DNA from: Sipunculus nudus
Taxonomy: Eukaryota > Annelida > Sipuncula > Golfingiida > Sipunculidae
Length of the DNA stretch: 64,000 bases
Reading direction: 5' to 3'
Assembly (NCBI GenBank): GCA_026874595.1
Contig: CM049317.1
Location: 43,488,401 to 43,552,400 of the forward strand
Part shown: positions 23,217 to 35,216 of the stretch, piece after piece
Numbering within the stretch: position 1 is the first letter of the stretch
Layout of the letters: every line of letters starts with the position of its first letter
Position numbers and translations under genes: made by a program
The notes under the pieces: generated by a model
What the model was told of the DNA's origin: nothing
Databases searched by the model: none
The model's input: only the letters and a program-made list of their open reading frames with translations

Positions 23217-23465
23217 ATAAAAAATTGAGGTTTTTCCTTAATATCTCGAAGGAACGAAGTCCTATTGGCCCTATTTTCGGCATGGTAGGAGATATTTGGG
23301 ACATCTAACTGTATGGCAAATTTCAGATTCGTAGGTCCAATGGTGTCGAAACGTGCCAGTCTTACGGATGGACATCCAGACAGACGGACGGCACGACGGA
23401 CGGACGAAGGACAATGGACCACGACTATAGCTCAGATGACTTATAGTCAGCTGAGCTAAAAATGC
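23217..23465 (+). mobile_element. Outer A element, right segment
   Basis: Begins 'ataaaaaattgaggtttttcc', the continuation of the phrase broken at 16062, and ends with a hairpin at 23428-23458. It aligns to 49662-49921 with visible divergence. Confidence 0.75.
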
Positions 23466-23661
23466 ACACCTCAACAAACAACACAGTTATTCCACACATC
23501 TGTCCACCTGCTATTCATGTATTTCTTTATGAATATATAAATTATAAACCATTTATATTAATGGGAAAATAGATGAGGTCAAACAATGGTCTTCAGAGGG
23601 CCTCACATTTCTTGTAGTGCTGGACTAGTTTACATTTGTGTAAAAGTTTAGTCTATAGTTT
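23466..23661. other. Spacer, nothing recognised
   Basis: About 200 bp of sequence not matched to the families here. Confidence 0.4.
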
Positions 23662-26147
23662 AACAAGGGACCCATGGGTCACAGCACTCAGCTAGCATGG
23701 ATGTCTGCAGCGTAAACATGAATTTAGGTGGTGCCACCTGTCATAAAATCAAGAAAAAAGTGCATTAGGTATAAACCTGCAAAATTTAGGTGGATAAGTC
23801 AAACCACTGCTGAGATAAGAGTGATTTTATCCCAAGGCAGATGAACAGATGGATGGTGTTCATAAGTGGTTGCAGGTGGCGCCACCAATTTTGCTTATGA
23901 TGAAGAGCTATGTGAGATCTATACACAAGCAAAATTGCGGCCCAATCGGTCAAACGGTTCCCGAGATATGAGCTTGGAAGTCTGCAGAGTAAACCTGAAT
24001 GTGAGTGGCACCACCTGTCATAAAATCGAGAAAGCTGTCCAGGATGTATAAACCTGCAAAATTGCAGGTGGATAAATCGAACCACTGCTGAGATATGAGT
24101 GATTTTATCCCAAGGCAGATGAACAGATGGACACTGTGCATAAATGGTTGCAGGTGGCGCCACCAGTTTGCCTATGATGAAGAGCTATGTGAGATCTATA
24201 CATATGCAAAATATTGGCCCAATTGGTCAAACAGTTCCTGTAATTGAGCTTGGATGTCTGCAGAGTAAACCTGAATGTAAGTGGCACCACCTGTCATAAA
24301 ATTGAGAAAGCTGTCCAGGGATATATAAACCTGCAAAATTGCAGGTGGATAAGTCAAACCACTGCTGAGATATGAGTGATTTTATCCCAAGGCAGATGAA
24401 CAGATGGGTGCTGTGCATAAATGGTTGCAGGTGGTGCCACCAGTTTTGCCTATGATGAAAAGCTATGTGAGATCTATACACATGCAAAATTTTGGCCAAA
24501 TCGGTCAAAGGGTTCCCAAGATATGAGCTTGGATGTCTGCAGAGTAAACCTGAATGTAGGTGGCGCCACCTGTCATAAAACTGAGGAAGCTATCCAGGAT
24601 GTATAAACCTGCAAAATTTCAGTGGGATAAGTCAAACCACTGCTGAGATATGAGTGATTTTATCCCAAGGCAGATGAATAGATGGAAGCTGTGCATAAAT
24701 GGTTGCAGGTGGCACCACCAGTTTTGCCTATGATGAAGAGCTATGTAAGATCTATACACATGCAAAATTTTGGCTTAATCGGTCAAACGGTTCCCAAGAT
24801 ATGAGCTTGCATGTCTGCAGAGTAAATGTGAATGTAGGTGGTGCCACCTGTCATAAAATCGAGAAAGCTGTCCAGGATGTATAAACCTGCAAAATTTCAG
24901 GTGGATAAGTCAAACCACTGCTGAGATAAGAGTGATATTATCCCAAGGAAGATGAACAGATGGATGCTGTGCAAAAATGGTTGCAGGTGGCGCCACCATT
25001 TTTATTGTATGTTATAAATCTTTCCAAGGGCTACATTTGTGCAAAATCTTTAGCCTTATCGGTCAAACGGTTCCCGAGATATGCGGGTTTATGTGTGGAA
25101 ACAGACGCACAAATGGACGCTGGGCAGCAAGGAAAGCCAATGAGGTCAACCAAAAATGAGGGCGCAGCAGTTCACATGTGACCTGATTATAAACCCAATT
25201 CACTTAAAATTTTAACCAAGTTTTTTCAAACAGTTGAAAGATATAGTTCCAATAATCTGGGAATTCTGCAACTAAACATTGTGTCTAGACGTCTAGACCC
25301 TGTGTCTAGACGTCTAGACACATTGTCTAGACACCCCCCCCCCCAGGTCAGTTGCCATGGTGATGTCTGGACCCAGCCTGTTTGTACTGAGTGACCTCTT
25401 GTCTTGGGTGCTAAAACTCAGCATGTTGTCAAATCTGTTTTCAAATACTGAAAGCCTTTTTAAATAGGCTACAATGCTTTTTTTAAAACTGTATTTACCC
25501 AATCTATTCTTATAAAACTGGCAGAACCCTACCATAGAATAATTCTTGTAAAGTTTAAACAAATCCGCTTAACAGTTTCATCATAAATCAGTGTATAAAC
25601 TAGAAGAGTTTAAAATTACATTTTCGCTTGTAAAAAACACATCAATTTAGGTGGCGCCACCAATACCTCAAAATCAGATATGACATATGTGACAAACATT
25701 GGTATAACATTTGGTGATTATAGCTCTAGCCATTTCTGAGATTTTAATTTTAGTATGCTTTTTTGGACAGATGACAAAGTTCAACCTCCTGTCACTCAGC
25801 CAAAAATCTCCAAACTGGAACCATTCGAACAAACTTGAGAGAGATTGTTCCAAGGATCACTTCTGTGAAATATTGGATAATTTGGCTGGACTGTTTCAGA
25901 GAAGAAGATTTTTAAAGGTTTTTAAGATTTTTCTCTATAAACTCTAAATTAATGCAGATACCCAATAATGAGCTCTAGGGCACCAAGTTTCACATGTGAC
26001 TAATTCTTACATGTAATTTGGAGCTGCTAGCTCTGACGGTTTCTGACTTACAGCCATGGACGGCGGGAAGCCAGCCCTGGACCGCGGACGGCTGACGATG
26101 GACGGACGACACTGCGCCATTGCATAAGCTCACAGGTTCGCTAAAAA
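23662..26147 (+). mobile_element. Chimeric element: A head, C core, B tail
   Basis: The A head (23662-23693) joins the C core at 'agcatggatgtctgcag' with no C head. About ten boxes alternate near 131 and 147 bp up to about 24987. The array then passes into a B tail at about 25205 and ends with the B terminus at 26147. The C-to-B join matches the one in element B2 (about 12240), so that join predates both copies. The A head at the left is specific to this copy. Confidence 0.7.
25281..25334. repeat. Cluster of GTCTAGAC palindromes, second copy
   Basis: Same arrangement as at 12311-12363, ending in a C9 run. Confidence 0.8.
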
Positions 26148-26545
26148 GTGCATTATGTGTTGGCCCATAACTTCAAGAAATTAAGCAAAACTTACCTATT
26201 TTTTAGGATGTACATAGGGAATGTATGGAAGAATATGCATATTTAATATGATCAAATAAAGATCAGTAGTTTTCATATCAGGCAGTCTTGAAGTGTAACA
26301 ATGGGTTTTTAATGAAAAACAGAGGTTTTTCCTTAAGATCTTGAAGGAACGAAGTCCTAGATACCCAATTTTCAGTATGGCAGGAGGTTTTGGAGACATC
26401 TAACTGTGACATCTAACCATGTATGTAAATTTTGGATTTGTAGGTCCAACGGTTTTAAAACAGACGGCTGGACAGCCAGATGGCCGGACGGACAAAGGAC
26501 CATGACTATAGCTCAGATAACTTATAGTCAGCTGAGCTAAAAATA
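26148..26545 (+). repeat. A tail after the chimera
   Basis: Starts 'gtgcattatgtgttggccc', a mid-tail A phrase, and ends with a hairpin at 26509-26539 carrying one base change in the loop. The A head at 23662 may be its original partner. Confidence 0.65.
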
Positions 26546-27265
26546 TGACAAACAGAAACAGGTTTTTATCAACGTGCATGAGAGAACAAAAATCCTAATG
26601 GTTCAAATCATATAACAGTAGATATGTTTGAAATAATGTGTGCAAACAAAATCAACAACAATGACTGATGGTCATATTTGATTTTTTTAAGGGTCTGTTA
26701 TTTATATGGAATGGAGTCCTCATACACACCAATTATCCCTGTGAATTTAACAAAAATCAAAGGTATTAATGCCACACAAAATCTCTGATTGTGGTTTGTT
26801 TGTCATAACGTGCACAACAGAAATTCTCTGATTGTCCTCTGGTGGCCATATTTGATTTTTGAGTGGGTCTGTAATTAAATAGGGATGGAGACCTTATAGG
26901 CACCAATCATCCTTGTTGAGATTTTGCACGTGAAAGAAAATCAGCTAATATGCTCTGGTGGCCATATTGGAATTCTGACATGTCTGTAATTGGACAGGTC
27001 TGGAGCTCTCATAAGTCCCAATGCTCCCTGCAAATTTGAGAAATATAAACCATGTTCATGTTGAGATATCGTGGGAGAAAGAAAATTAACAATTGTGCTT
27101 TGATGGCCATTATTGGAATTCCGTCAGGTCTGGATTTCAAAAGGTCTCGAGCCCTCATAGGCCTCACTGATCCCTGTGAATATGAGACATATCAAGCATG
27201 TTATTGTTGAGATAACACACATAAAGAAAGCATCACTGATGGATGGACGGCGTGAAGGACAGACA
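26546..27265 (+). repeat. Family G repeats, left part
   Basis: Imperfect repeats of 'tggccatatttgatttt..gtctgtaatt..' at about 26669, 26839, 26954 and 27100. They end in a 'gatggacggcgtgaaggacaga' stretch resembling the microsatellite region of the other families. Related 'ctggtggccatatt' phrases are near 45852. No coding signal. Confidence 0.55.
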
Positions 27266-27267
27266 TA

Positions 27268-28774
27268 CCGTATTTCCTTGATCAGACGCCGGGCCTTAAA
27301 TAGTCGCCTGCCTTGTTTAGTCGCCGGGGTAAAACAGTGTCCCAGAAAAATAAACGCCGGCCTTAAATAGACGCCGGTCTTGTTCACAGGCCTGGTGTCA
27401 GAGTAGTTTCCATGTTTGTCGCCAGATGTCTTATCCCTTCACTATAATTGGTGTATTTACCAGTCAAATTGACCAAAGATTGTTGTATGAATTTCGATTT
27501 GTGTTTTATTGATATTTAATTCTCCTGTAAATATGTTTTTATCTTACGTGAATGCCTGTTTCAATGCACGAGGGACACCAAATATTCCCGATCCGTCCTT
27601 ATGATTAAAGCCGATCACCGATCCTAATAAACGCTCCACAAATACGTCAGCAGTGAGAAGCTAACACTATCACTGCTGTCAAGCTAGATAAAAATAGTAC
27701 CGCCTGATGCAAGCGGTTAATCTTGGTATGGTAAAAGTATACCTAACGGATGGTTGAACAGAACTGTTAAAATACGTTTGGGCACATATTCTTGTGTAGC
27801 ATGAAGACACCAAATGATGGTGTCAAGCGGTACAATTTGTAGCTACTGTCAAGCCAAATTACGCTCCTTGCGTTCATTTTTAAGCGCTTTAAGTGCGTCC
27901 CCATTGTTACCAGCACCAGGCTTCTGAGATAAACTTTAAAGTTGAAAACAGTATTTCTCTATATTCAGAAATATTCCCGGCAGTAAATGTCACATACAAG
28001 TATATACAAGGTCGGAAACGCTTCAACACGCTGTGTCAAGCTGAATCAGTTAAAAGTCGGACGGAAGGTGTCATGAAAAACGAATTACGCAGTGCCGTTA
28101 TATGTACCAGCCCCCCGTTTTTCGATGGAACCAATATTAACAGTTCTCGACGGTGCACAGTTAATGGGAGAGCCAACCGTGTTGAGTATAAACCAGGTCA
28201 GAAACACTTGATTACGCTGTGTCGAGCTGAATCAGTTGAATAGTTGACGGGAGGAAAGTGTGATGAAAATGAATTACGCTGTGCCGTACCGACCCCCTGT
28301 ATTTCGATGGAACCACTGTTACCAGTTGTACGCGGAGAACAGTTCATGGAAGAGCCATCCGTGTTCAGAGGGAAACAACACGCGGTGTAAAATAAATGGA
28401 ACAGCCACATGAAACACCTGAGGCCCGCGCGGACAGATTCTTGTGGACAACTGCAATCTCTCGCTGTGATTCTCCGTTAATTCTTATTATGAGGCGTAAT
28501 TGTGGAGATTGTGCGTTTCCCATATCCCTATGACATCTAAGGAAATTTCGTAAACACAATCCGTGTACCGGCAATGTTTTCAATTGTGTCCCTAAGTAGT
28601 GACCGGCAGGTTTATTGTTTCGGCGTGTTCTATTATTTTAGTTTGTCTGATGAGCCTGATAATGTATTTTTTAATAAACGCCGGCCTTAAATAGAAGCCG
28701 GCCTTGTTTAGACGCCGGGTCAAAGCAGGGTTTGAAAAAAATAAACGCCCGGGCGTCTATTCAAGGAAATACGG
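27268..28774. mobile_element. TIR DNA transposon, non-autonomous (1507 bp)
   Basis: The ends are inverted: CCGTATTTCCTTG at the left and CAAGGAAATACGG at the right, with similarity continuing into GACGCC/GGCGTC. TA flanks both ends (27266-27267 and 28775-28776), consistent with a TA target duplication. A phrase with AAACGCCGGCCTTAAATAGA lies near both ends. The flanks join into a continuous G tail. The interior is richer in CpG than its surroundings. The longest open frame (27893-28243) crosses an internal tandem repeat and shows no transposase motif I can identify. Superfamily not assigned. Confidence 0.75.
28014..28390 (+). repeat. Imperfect ~185-bp tandem pair inside the TIR element
   Basis: 'gctgaatcagttgaa'-type and 'ttcgatggaacca' phrases recur 182-186 bp apart (for example 28121 and 28303). 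Confidence 0.75.
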
Positions 28775-28776
28775 TA

Positions 28777-28837
28777 CGCAAAAACTGAAGCGTTACTATA
28801 TCCCCACCTGTAACTTCGCTGTGAGGGGATAATAACT
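28777..28837 (+). repeat. Family G tail with hairpin
   Basis: Sequence resumes after the TIR element. TATCCCC at 28799-28805 pairs with GGGGATA at 28825-28831, close to the end of the element. This is a further family built on the same plan. Confidence 0.5.
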
Positions 28838-28887
28838 AACAAGGGACCCATAGCTTAAGCTCAGCATGATTGAAAATCAGCTGAGAT
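28838..28887 (+). mobile_element. Minimal A-like element (~50 bp)
   Basis: An A head (AACAAGGGACCCAT..GCTCAGC) runs after about 14 bp straight into ATCAGCTGAG, an A-type tail. CTCAGC and GCTGAG can pair. It looks like an internal-deletion product retaining only the two ends. Confidence 0.5.
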
Positions 28888-28888
28888 A

Positions 28889-29452
28889 AACAAGGGACCC
28901 ACAGGTCACAGTGCTCAGCTGAATTTTTAAAATTTTTTGCAAATGCAAAATAAACTTATTTCTATTGTTTGTTTATATATATCAACATTTGTCAAGGTAA
29001 GAGGAAACGGCCCTACTATCTGGTGATAATTAAATAGTAAATAAGTTTGCCAAACTAATATTGTGCACTTTTATAGACTATATTTGTATATAAAGGATGC
29101 AGGTGCCTCACTGAGAGGGGGCTCTCTGTGGTGGTTCCTGCAGGCAACCCAAGTTAAGTTACATAACAAGGCCTGTGTGCAGGGCCACACCACCAAGACA
29201 GTCCTTGCCACATGTTTACAGTTATTTAAATGACATGATCTTCTAAAACTAGGATAAAAGCTGCAGTTTAGATCAATTTTTTTCAAATATCAAAATTTTT
29301 CTGCTAAACCAACCAAGTTACAATCAAGTTGCAGCTGGATCATCTCAGCCACTCACTACCTTCCTGTGCACTACTGGCTTGGTCTTAAAAACTTAAATAA
29401 AAGCTAAAACATTTTAACAATAATTCTAAAATTTCCGATAATATTTGAGCTA
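28889..29452 (+). mobile_element. Small A-like element, copy 1
   Basis: A head at 28889 followed by 'aattttttgcaaatgcaaaat' and 'cttttatagactatat'. It ends 'tttgagct' directly before the next head. The interior is shared with the next element only. Confidence 0.6.
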
Positions 29453-29773
29453 AACAAGGACCCATGGGTCATGTCGCTCAGCTGAATTTTGGAAAATTGT
29501 AGCAAATGCAAAATATACTGTTTTTTTATATATATGAGCATTCGAAAAGCTAAGATGATTGGCATTGCTCACTTCTGATAATCAAATATCAAATATATAA
29601 TTGCCCAACTAAAACTGTACACTTTTATGGACTATATCTAAGATACAGGAGTCACTTCTAGAGTATCATTATTTCAGCTATGTGACAGTAGTATGTGCAT
29701 AAAATAACCATAGAAATGTATGAACACCTGTCAGTTATAAAATAAGGAAGAATGTGGAGATTTGCTGAAGGAT
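29453..29773 (+). mobile_element. Small A-like element, copy 2 (partial)
   Basis: A head at 29453-29484 and the same interior phrases as copy 1. It is cut off by the B head at 29774. Confidence 0.6.
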
Positions 29774-30812
29774 AACAAGGCCTACAGGCCTAATGCGAAC
29801 CTGTGCAATCATTTAAACACCAGGCATAATGCTTCAATGCTGGACAACTACTTTGAAAGTAAGCCTACATTTGTAACATTTGTATGAACAATGCAAGTAC
29901 TACACATTTTGTACAAGAACCAATTACAAAACATCGCTGCTGAAATACTGGCATTGGGGGGACACAACACAAAAATGATTGTAGGTGGCGCCATCAGTCC
30001 TGTATGCGATGTAGCTATCTAAGATGTATACATATGCCCAAATTCAAGCTGAAATATCAAATCCCTCCCGAGGAAATTAGCAGGCACATACACTGTGAAA
30101 AAGTCATTGTAGGTGGTGCCACATGTCTTGTGCATGAGAAAGTCATCAAAGATGCATGAACAGGTCAAAATATCAGGCCAATATATCAAACTTCTTGAGT
30201 TAGGTGCACTGGACTGACCAGGCTTATGTGAGGAAGGCAGTTGCTCAAGTGAACTGGAACAAATTGCTCTCTGCAGCTACTTCACTGAGTAAACTTTTGA
30301 CCTACACCTGGCTGCACTGAGTGAACTCTTGATATGTACCTGGCTCCACAGAATGAACTCTTGACCTGTTGCATAATCTGACACAGTTGGCAGTCTGCCA
30401 AAGCTATAAATAGATCGAGACTGACCTTTGGCCTGTTGTCAAATCTTATTTGGTGGTCTGCCAAGCTGTTTACCGGTATAGAAACAGACACAATCTTGGC
30501 CTGTTGGCAAATCTGTTTACACATACCAAAAGACTTTGGCTAAAATGCTTTTTTTCAAGCTGACATATAAGACTTTTTATCAAAATGTTTAGAATAAAAT
30601 GCAGTCCTCTCACTGTTAATGTCCAACAATTCTGCCAAAAATCATTCAGGAAAACTTGAACAAAGACCACCTATGAATCATTTTTGTGCAATATTACAGA
30701 AGTTATAATTGAAACAACATTTTTATATAAGAAGACTATTGCAGCCTAAATTTGATAACTTGAAGACTTAATAATGGCTACAAGAGTAACTTCAGCTTTC
30801 TATGACTCTACC
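29774..30812 (+). mobile_element. Family B element 3, left segment
   Basis: B head at 29774-29807, box variants near 29985 and 30114, and the CTGAGTGAACTC module. It is broken at 30813 by an A head; a B-type continuation follows the A tail at 35217. Confidence 0.72.
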
Positions 30813-30996
30813 AACAAGTGACCCATGGGTCATGACGCTCAGCTGACTGGGAAGAGATTCGCAAAAGGAAATTTTATCATTAGAATGGTAGTATATACCC
30901 ATTCAACTGAAGCATCAAACAGATTAACCAACAGGCCAAGATTTAGTCTGTATTTATATATCTTAAAAATAGAGAAAAATGTGTAAACTTTTAAAA

Positions 30997-32169
30997 CTAG
31001 AATACGGGTAACCGACAAGTGACTACATGTATCTGCCAAAATCGGATAGTGAGGCATGGATTGAGTGGCAAGGGGAAATAGAGTGAGGTATGTTGCATAT
31101 TAGCATGGATGCCTGCAGCCTAAATGTGTATGTAGGTTGTGCCACCTACCACAAATCCAGAAAGCTGTCCAAGTTGTATACACCTGCAAAATTTTAGGCA
31201 GAAAAGTCAAACCACTACATGTATATGAGCGATTTTTGCCCATGGCAGACAAACAGACAAACACTGTGCAAAAATCTTTGCAGGTAACCCCTCCAGTTTT
31301 GTGTATGATAAAGACCTATGTGAGATCTAAACACATGCACAATTTTGGCCCAATCGGTCAAATGGTTCCTGAGATATGAGCTTGGATGTGTGCAGCGTTA
31401 ACTAGAATGTAGGTGGCGCCACCTGTCATAAAATCAAGAAAGCTGTCCACGATGTATAAACCTGCAAAATTTTAGGCAGTTATGTCGAACCACTACAGAG
31501 AAATGAGTGATTTTAGGCCACGGCAGACTAACAGACAGACGCTGTGCAAACATTGTTACAGGTGGCGCCACCATTTTTTGTGTATGTTACAGAGCTATCA
31601 AAGGGCTACATTTGTATAAATTTTATTTCCTGATCGGTCAAACGGTTCCCAAGATATAAGCTTGGATGTCATCAGCGTGAACGTGAACGTAGGTGGCGCC
31701 ACCTGTCATAAAATCAAGAACGCTATCCTGGATGTATATTCATGACGAATTTCAGGTGAATTAGTCAATTCACTGCAGAGATATGAGTGATTTTAACCCA
31801 AGGCAGATGAACAGATGGACACTGTGCAAACATGGTTACAGGTCGCGCCACCATTTTTTGTGTATGTTATAAAGCAATCCAAGGGCTACATTTGTATCAA
31901 TTTTATTTCCTGATCGGTCAAACGGTTCCCGAGATATGAGGGTTTATGAGTGGAAACAGACCCACAAATGGACACTGGATAGAGAGGAAAGGTCAGATGT
32001 CAACGCAAATTGGTTAGGCACCAGTTCACATGTGACCCGATAGTAGGTGTAAGTTTGGGAAAAATCGGTCCATTAGTCTCCGAGGAGCTCTCTGGAAACG
32101 AACGCCGCCGCGGTGGAGGAACTCGGTCAAAAACATAGTATCCGCAAAACTTCATTTTGGCGGATACAA
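30997..32169 (+). mobile_element. Complete family C element C2 (1173 bp)
   Basis: CTAGAATACGGGTAACCG start and GGCGGATACAA end. The head hairpin is degraded (ACCGACAAGTGACT). Six boxes make three core units, as in C3. The right flank is A core sequence (AAATACAGGTGGC). The insertion flanks read AAAA|AAAT, less clearly A|T than C1 and C3. Confidence 0.82.
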
Positions 32170-33532
32170 AAATACAGGTGGCTCCACCAGTCTGCAGAAA
32201 CTAATAAAAAAAAAAATGGTCAATATCCATGCAAAAAATCATGGTGATCTCTGCATTAGTTGTTCAGATACTTCAGTTTTTGTATCAAATTGTCCATTAT
32301 TCTGAGGGATACTTCGGAGTCCTATAGCTTGAAGGATATGGGTAACAGAGACCTAATTTCAGGTTTCCACAGGCACCTTTCATGGGCCTCCTTGCATGAC
32401 AAGAATGAAGATTCTAGGTCCAGTTGTTGCGATTTGTACCCTGTTGACAGATAACCACATCTTTAAAGGTCTCAAAAAAAGAAAAAAATTCGTAAAAATT
32501 TGAAAAAAAATAGAGGTGGCACACCCAGTCTGCAGAAACTGATGGAACAGCTCATGATCAATATGTATGCCGAAAATCATGACCATCAGTGTTGTAGTTA
32601 TTGAAATACTGCAGTTTTTGTATCAAATTTTCCATTATTCTGGGGGGGGGGGGTATTTTGGACCCATACAGCTTAAAGAATATGGGTAACAGAGACCTAA
32701 TTTCAAGTTTCCATGGAGACTTTTCATGGGTCTCCCTGTGTGTCAAGAATGAAGATTCTTGGTCCAGTTTTTATGATTTGTGCCCTGTTAACAGATGTTC
32801 ATATCTTTAAAGGTCTCAAAAATACAGAAAAATTTCGTTAAAAAAACCGAACAAATACAGGTGGTGCCACAAGTCTGCAGAAACTTATGAAACACTCCAT
32901 GATCAATATCCATGCAAACAATTATGGTTATCTCTGCATTAGTTGTTCAGATACTTTAGCTTTTGTATCAAATTTTCCATTATTCTGAGCTGTACTTTGG
33001 AGTGCCATAGCTCAAAGGATATGGGTAACAGAGACCAAATTTCAGGTTTCCATGGAGACTTATCATGGGTCTCCCTGTGTGTCAAGAACGAAGATTCTAG
33101 GTCTAGTCGTTACGATTTGTACCCTGTTGACAGATAACTACATCCTTAAAGGTCTCAAAAATGGAGAAAACAATTCGTGAACATTGAAAAATACAGGTGG
33201 CGCCACCAGTCTGCACAAACTGATGAAACATCTCATGATCAATATGTATGTCGAAAATCATGACCATCAGTGATGTAGTTAATGAGATATTGAAGTTTTT
33301 TTGTATGAAATTTTTGACTATTCTGGGGGGTAATTTTGGGCCCCATAGCTCGAAGGATATGGGTGACAGAGACCTAATTTCTGGTTTCCATGGAGACTTT
33401 TCATAGGTCTCTCAGTGTGTCGAAAATGAAGATTCTAGGTCCAGTCGTTACGATTTGTGCCACGCTAACAGATGACAGCATCCTCAAAGGTCTCAAAAAT
33501 AGAGGAAAAAATTGTAAAAATCAAACAGTACA

Positions 33533-34875
33533 GGTGGCGCCACCAGTCTGCACAAACTGATGAAACATCTCATGATCAATATGTATGTCGAAAATCATGA
33601 CCATCAGTGATGTAGTTAATGAGATATTGAAGTTTTTGTATGAAATTTTTGACTATTCTGGGGGGTAATTTTGGGCCCCATAGCTCGAAGGATATGGGTA
33701 ACAGAGACCTAATTTCTGGTTTCCATGGAGACTTTTCATAGGTCTCTCAGTGTGTCGAAAATGAAGATTCTAGGTCCAGTCGTTACGATTTGTGCCACCC
33801 TTACAGATGACAGCATCCTCAAAGGTCTCAAAAATAGAGGAAAAAATTGTAAAAAATCAAACAGTACAGGTGGCGCCACCAGTCTGCACAAACTGATGAA
33901 ACATCTCATGATCAATATGTATGTCGAAAATCATGACCATCAGTGATGTAGTTAATGAGATATTGAAGTTTTTGTATGAAATTTTTGACTATTGGGGGTA
34001 ATTTTGGGCCCCATAGCTCGAAGGATATGGGTAACAGATACCTAATTTCTGGTTTCCATGGAGACTTTTCATAGGTCTCTCAGTGTGTGGAAAATGAAGA
34101 TTCTAAGTCCAGTCTTTATGATTTGTGCCTTGTTAACAGATGTTCACATTTTTAAAGGTCTCAAAAATAGAGAAAAAAATTCGTAAAAAATCGAAAAATA
34201 CAGGTGGCGCCACCAGTCTGCAGGAAGTGATGTAACATCTCATGATCAATATGTATGCCAAAAATCATGACCATCAGTCAAGTAGTTAATGAGATATTGA
34301 AGTTTTTGTATGAAATTTTTGACTATTCTGGGGGGTAATTTTGGGCCCCATAGCTCGAAGGATATGGGTAACAGAGACCTAATTTCTGGTTTCCATGGAG
34401 ATTTTTCATAGGTCTCTCAGTGTGTCGAAAATGAAGATTCTAGGTCCAGTCGTTACGATTTGTGCCACGCTAACAGATGACAGCATCCTCAAAGGTCTCA
34501 AAAATAGAGGAAAAAATTGTAAAAAATCAAACAGTACAGGTGGCGCCACCAGTCTGCACAAACTGATGAAACATCTCATGATCAATATGTATGTCGAAAA
34601 TCATGACCATCAGTGATGTAGTTAATGAGATATTGAAGTTTTTGTATGAAATTTTTGACTATTCTGGGGGGTAATTTTGGGCCCCATAGCTCGAAGGATA
34701 TGGGTAACAGAGACCTAATTTCTGGTTTCCATGGAGACTTTTCATAGGTCTCTCAGTGTGTGGAAAATGAAGATTCTAAGTCCAGTCTTTATGATTTGTG
34801 CCTTGTTAACAGATGTTCACATTTTTAAAGGTCTCAAAAATAGAGAAAAAAATTCGTAAAAAATCGAAAAATACA
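33533..34875 (+). repeat. Two-unit higher-order repeat in A core
   Basis: Units at 33869 and 34539 are nearly identical to each other, as are those at 34203 and 34876, while neighbours differ more. The spacings are 670 and 673 bp. A two-unit block was duplicated recently. Confidence 0.82.
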
Positions 34876-35216
34876 GGTGGCGCCACCAGTCTGCAGGAAG
34901 TGATGTAACATCTCATGATCAATATGTATGCCAAAAATCATGACCATCAGTCAAGTAGTTAATGAGATATTGAAGTTTTTGTATGAAATTTTTGACTTTT
35001 CTGGGGGGTACTTTGGGGCCACATAGCTCGAAGGATATGGGTAACAGAGACCTAATTTCTGGTTTCCAAGGAGATTTTTTATGGACCTCTCAGAATCCCA
35101 AGTTACAAGGTTCTAGGTCCAGCGGTTACGATTTGTGCCTGGTTAACGGATGGACAGACGGACGACGGACAAAGAGTGATCTCTATAGCTCAGATGACTT
35201 TCAGTCAGCTGAGCTA

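Larger units (their letters stand above)
30813..35216 (+). mobile_element. Family A element with C2 inserted
   Basis: Head at 30813-30844, whose following 150 bp resemble A element 1 at 1882. C2 lies at 30997-32169. Core units of about 336 bp follow (boxes at about 33196, 33533, 33869, 34203, 34539 and 34876), then a short microsatellite and a hairpin at 35186-35216. Without C2 it is about 3.23 kb. Open frames such as 33725-33946 and 34395-34616 are near-identical because the DNA units are. Confidence 0.8.

Noticed and set aside
27893-28243. A 116-codon open frame in the TIR element as a transposase candidate
   Set aside because: It crosses a tandem duplication and shows no catalytic motif.
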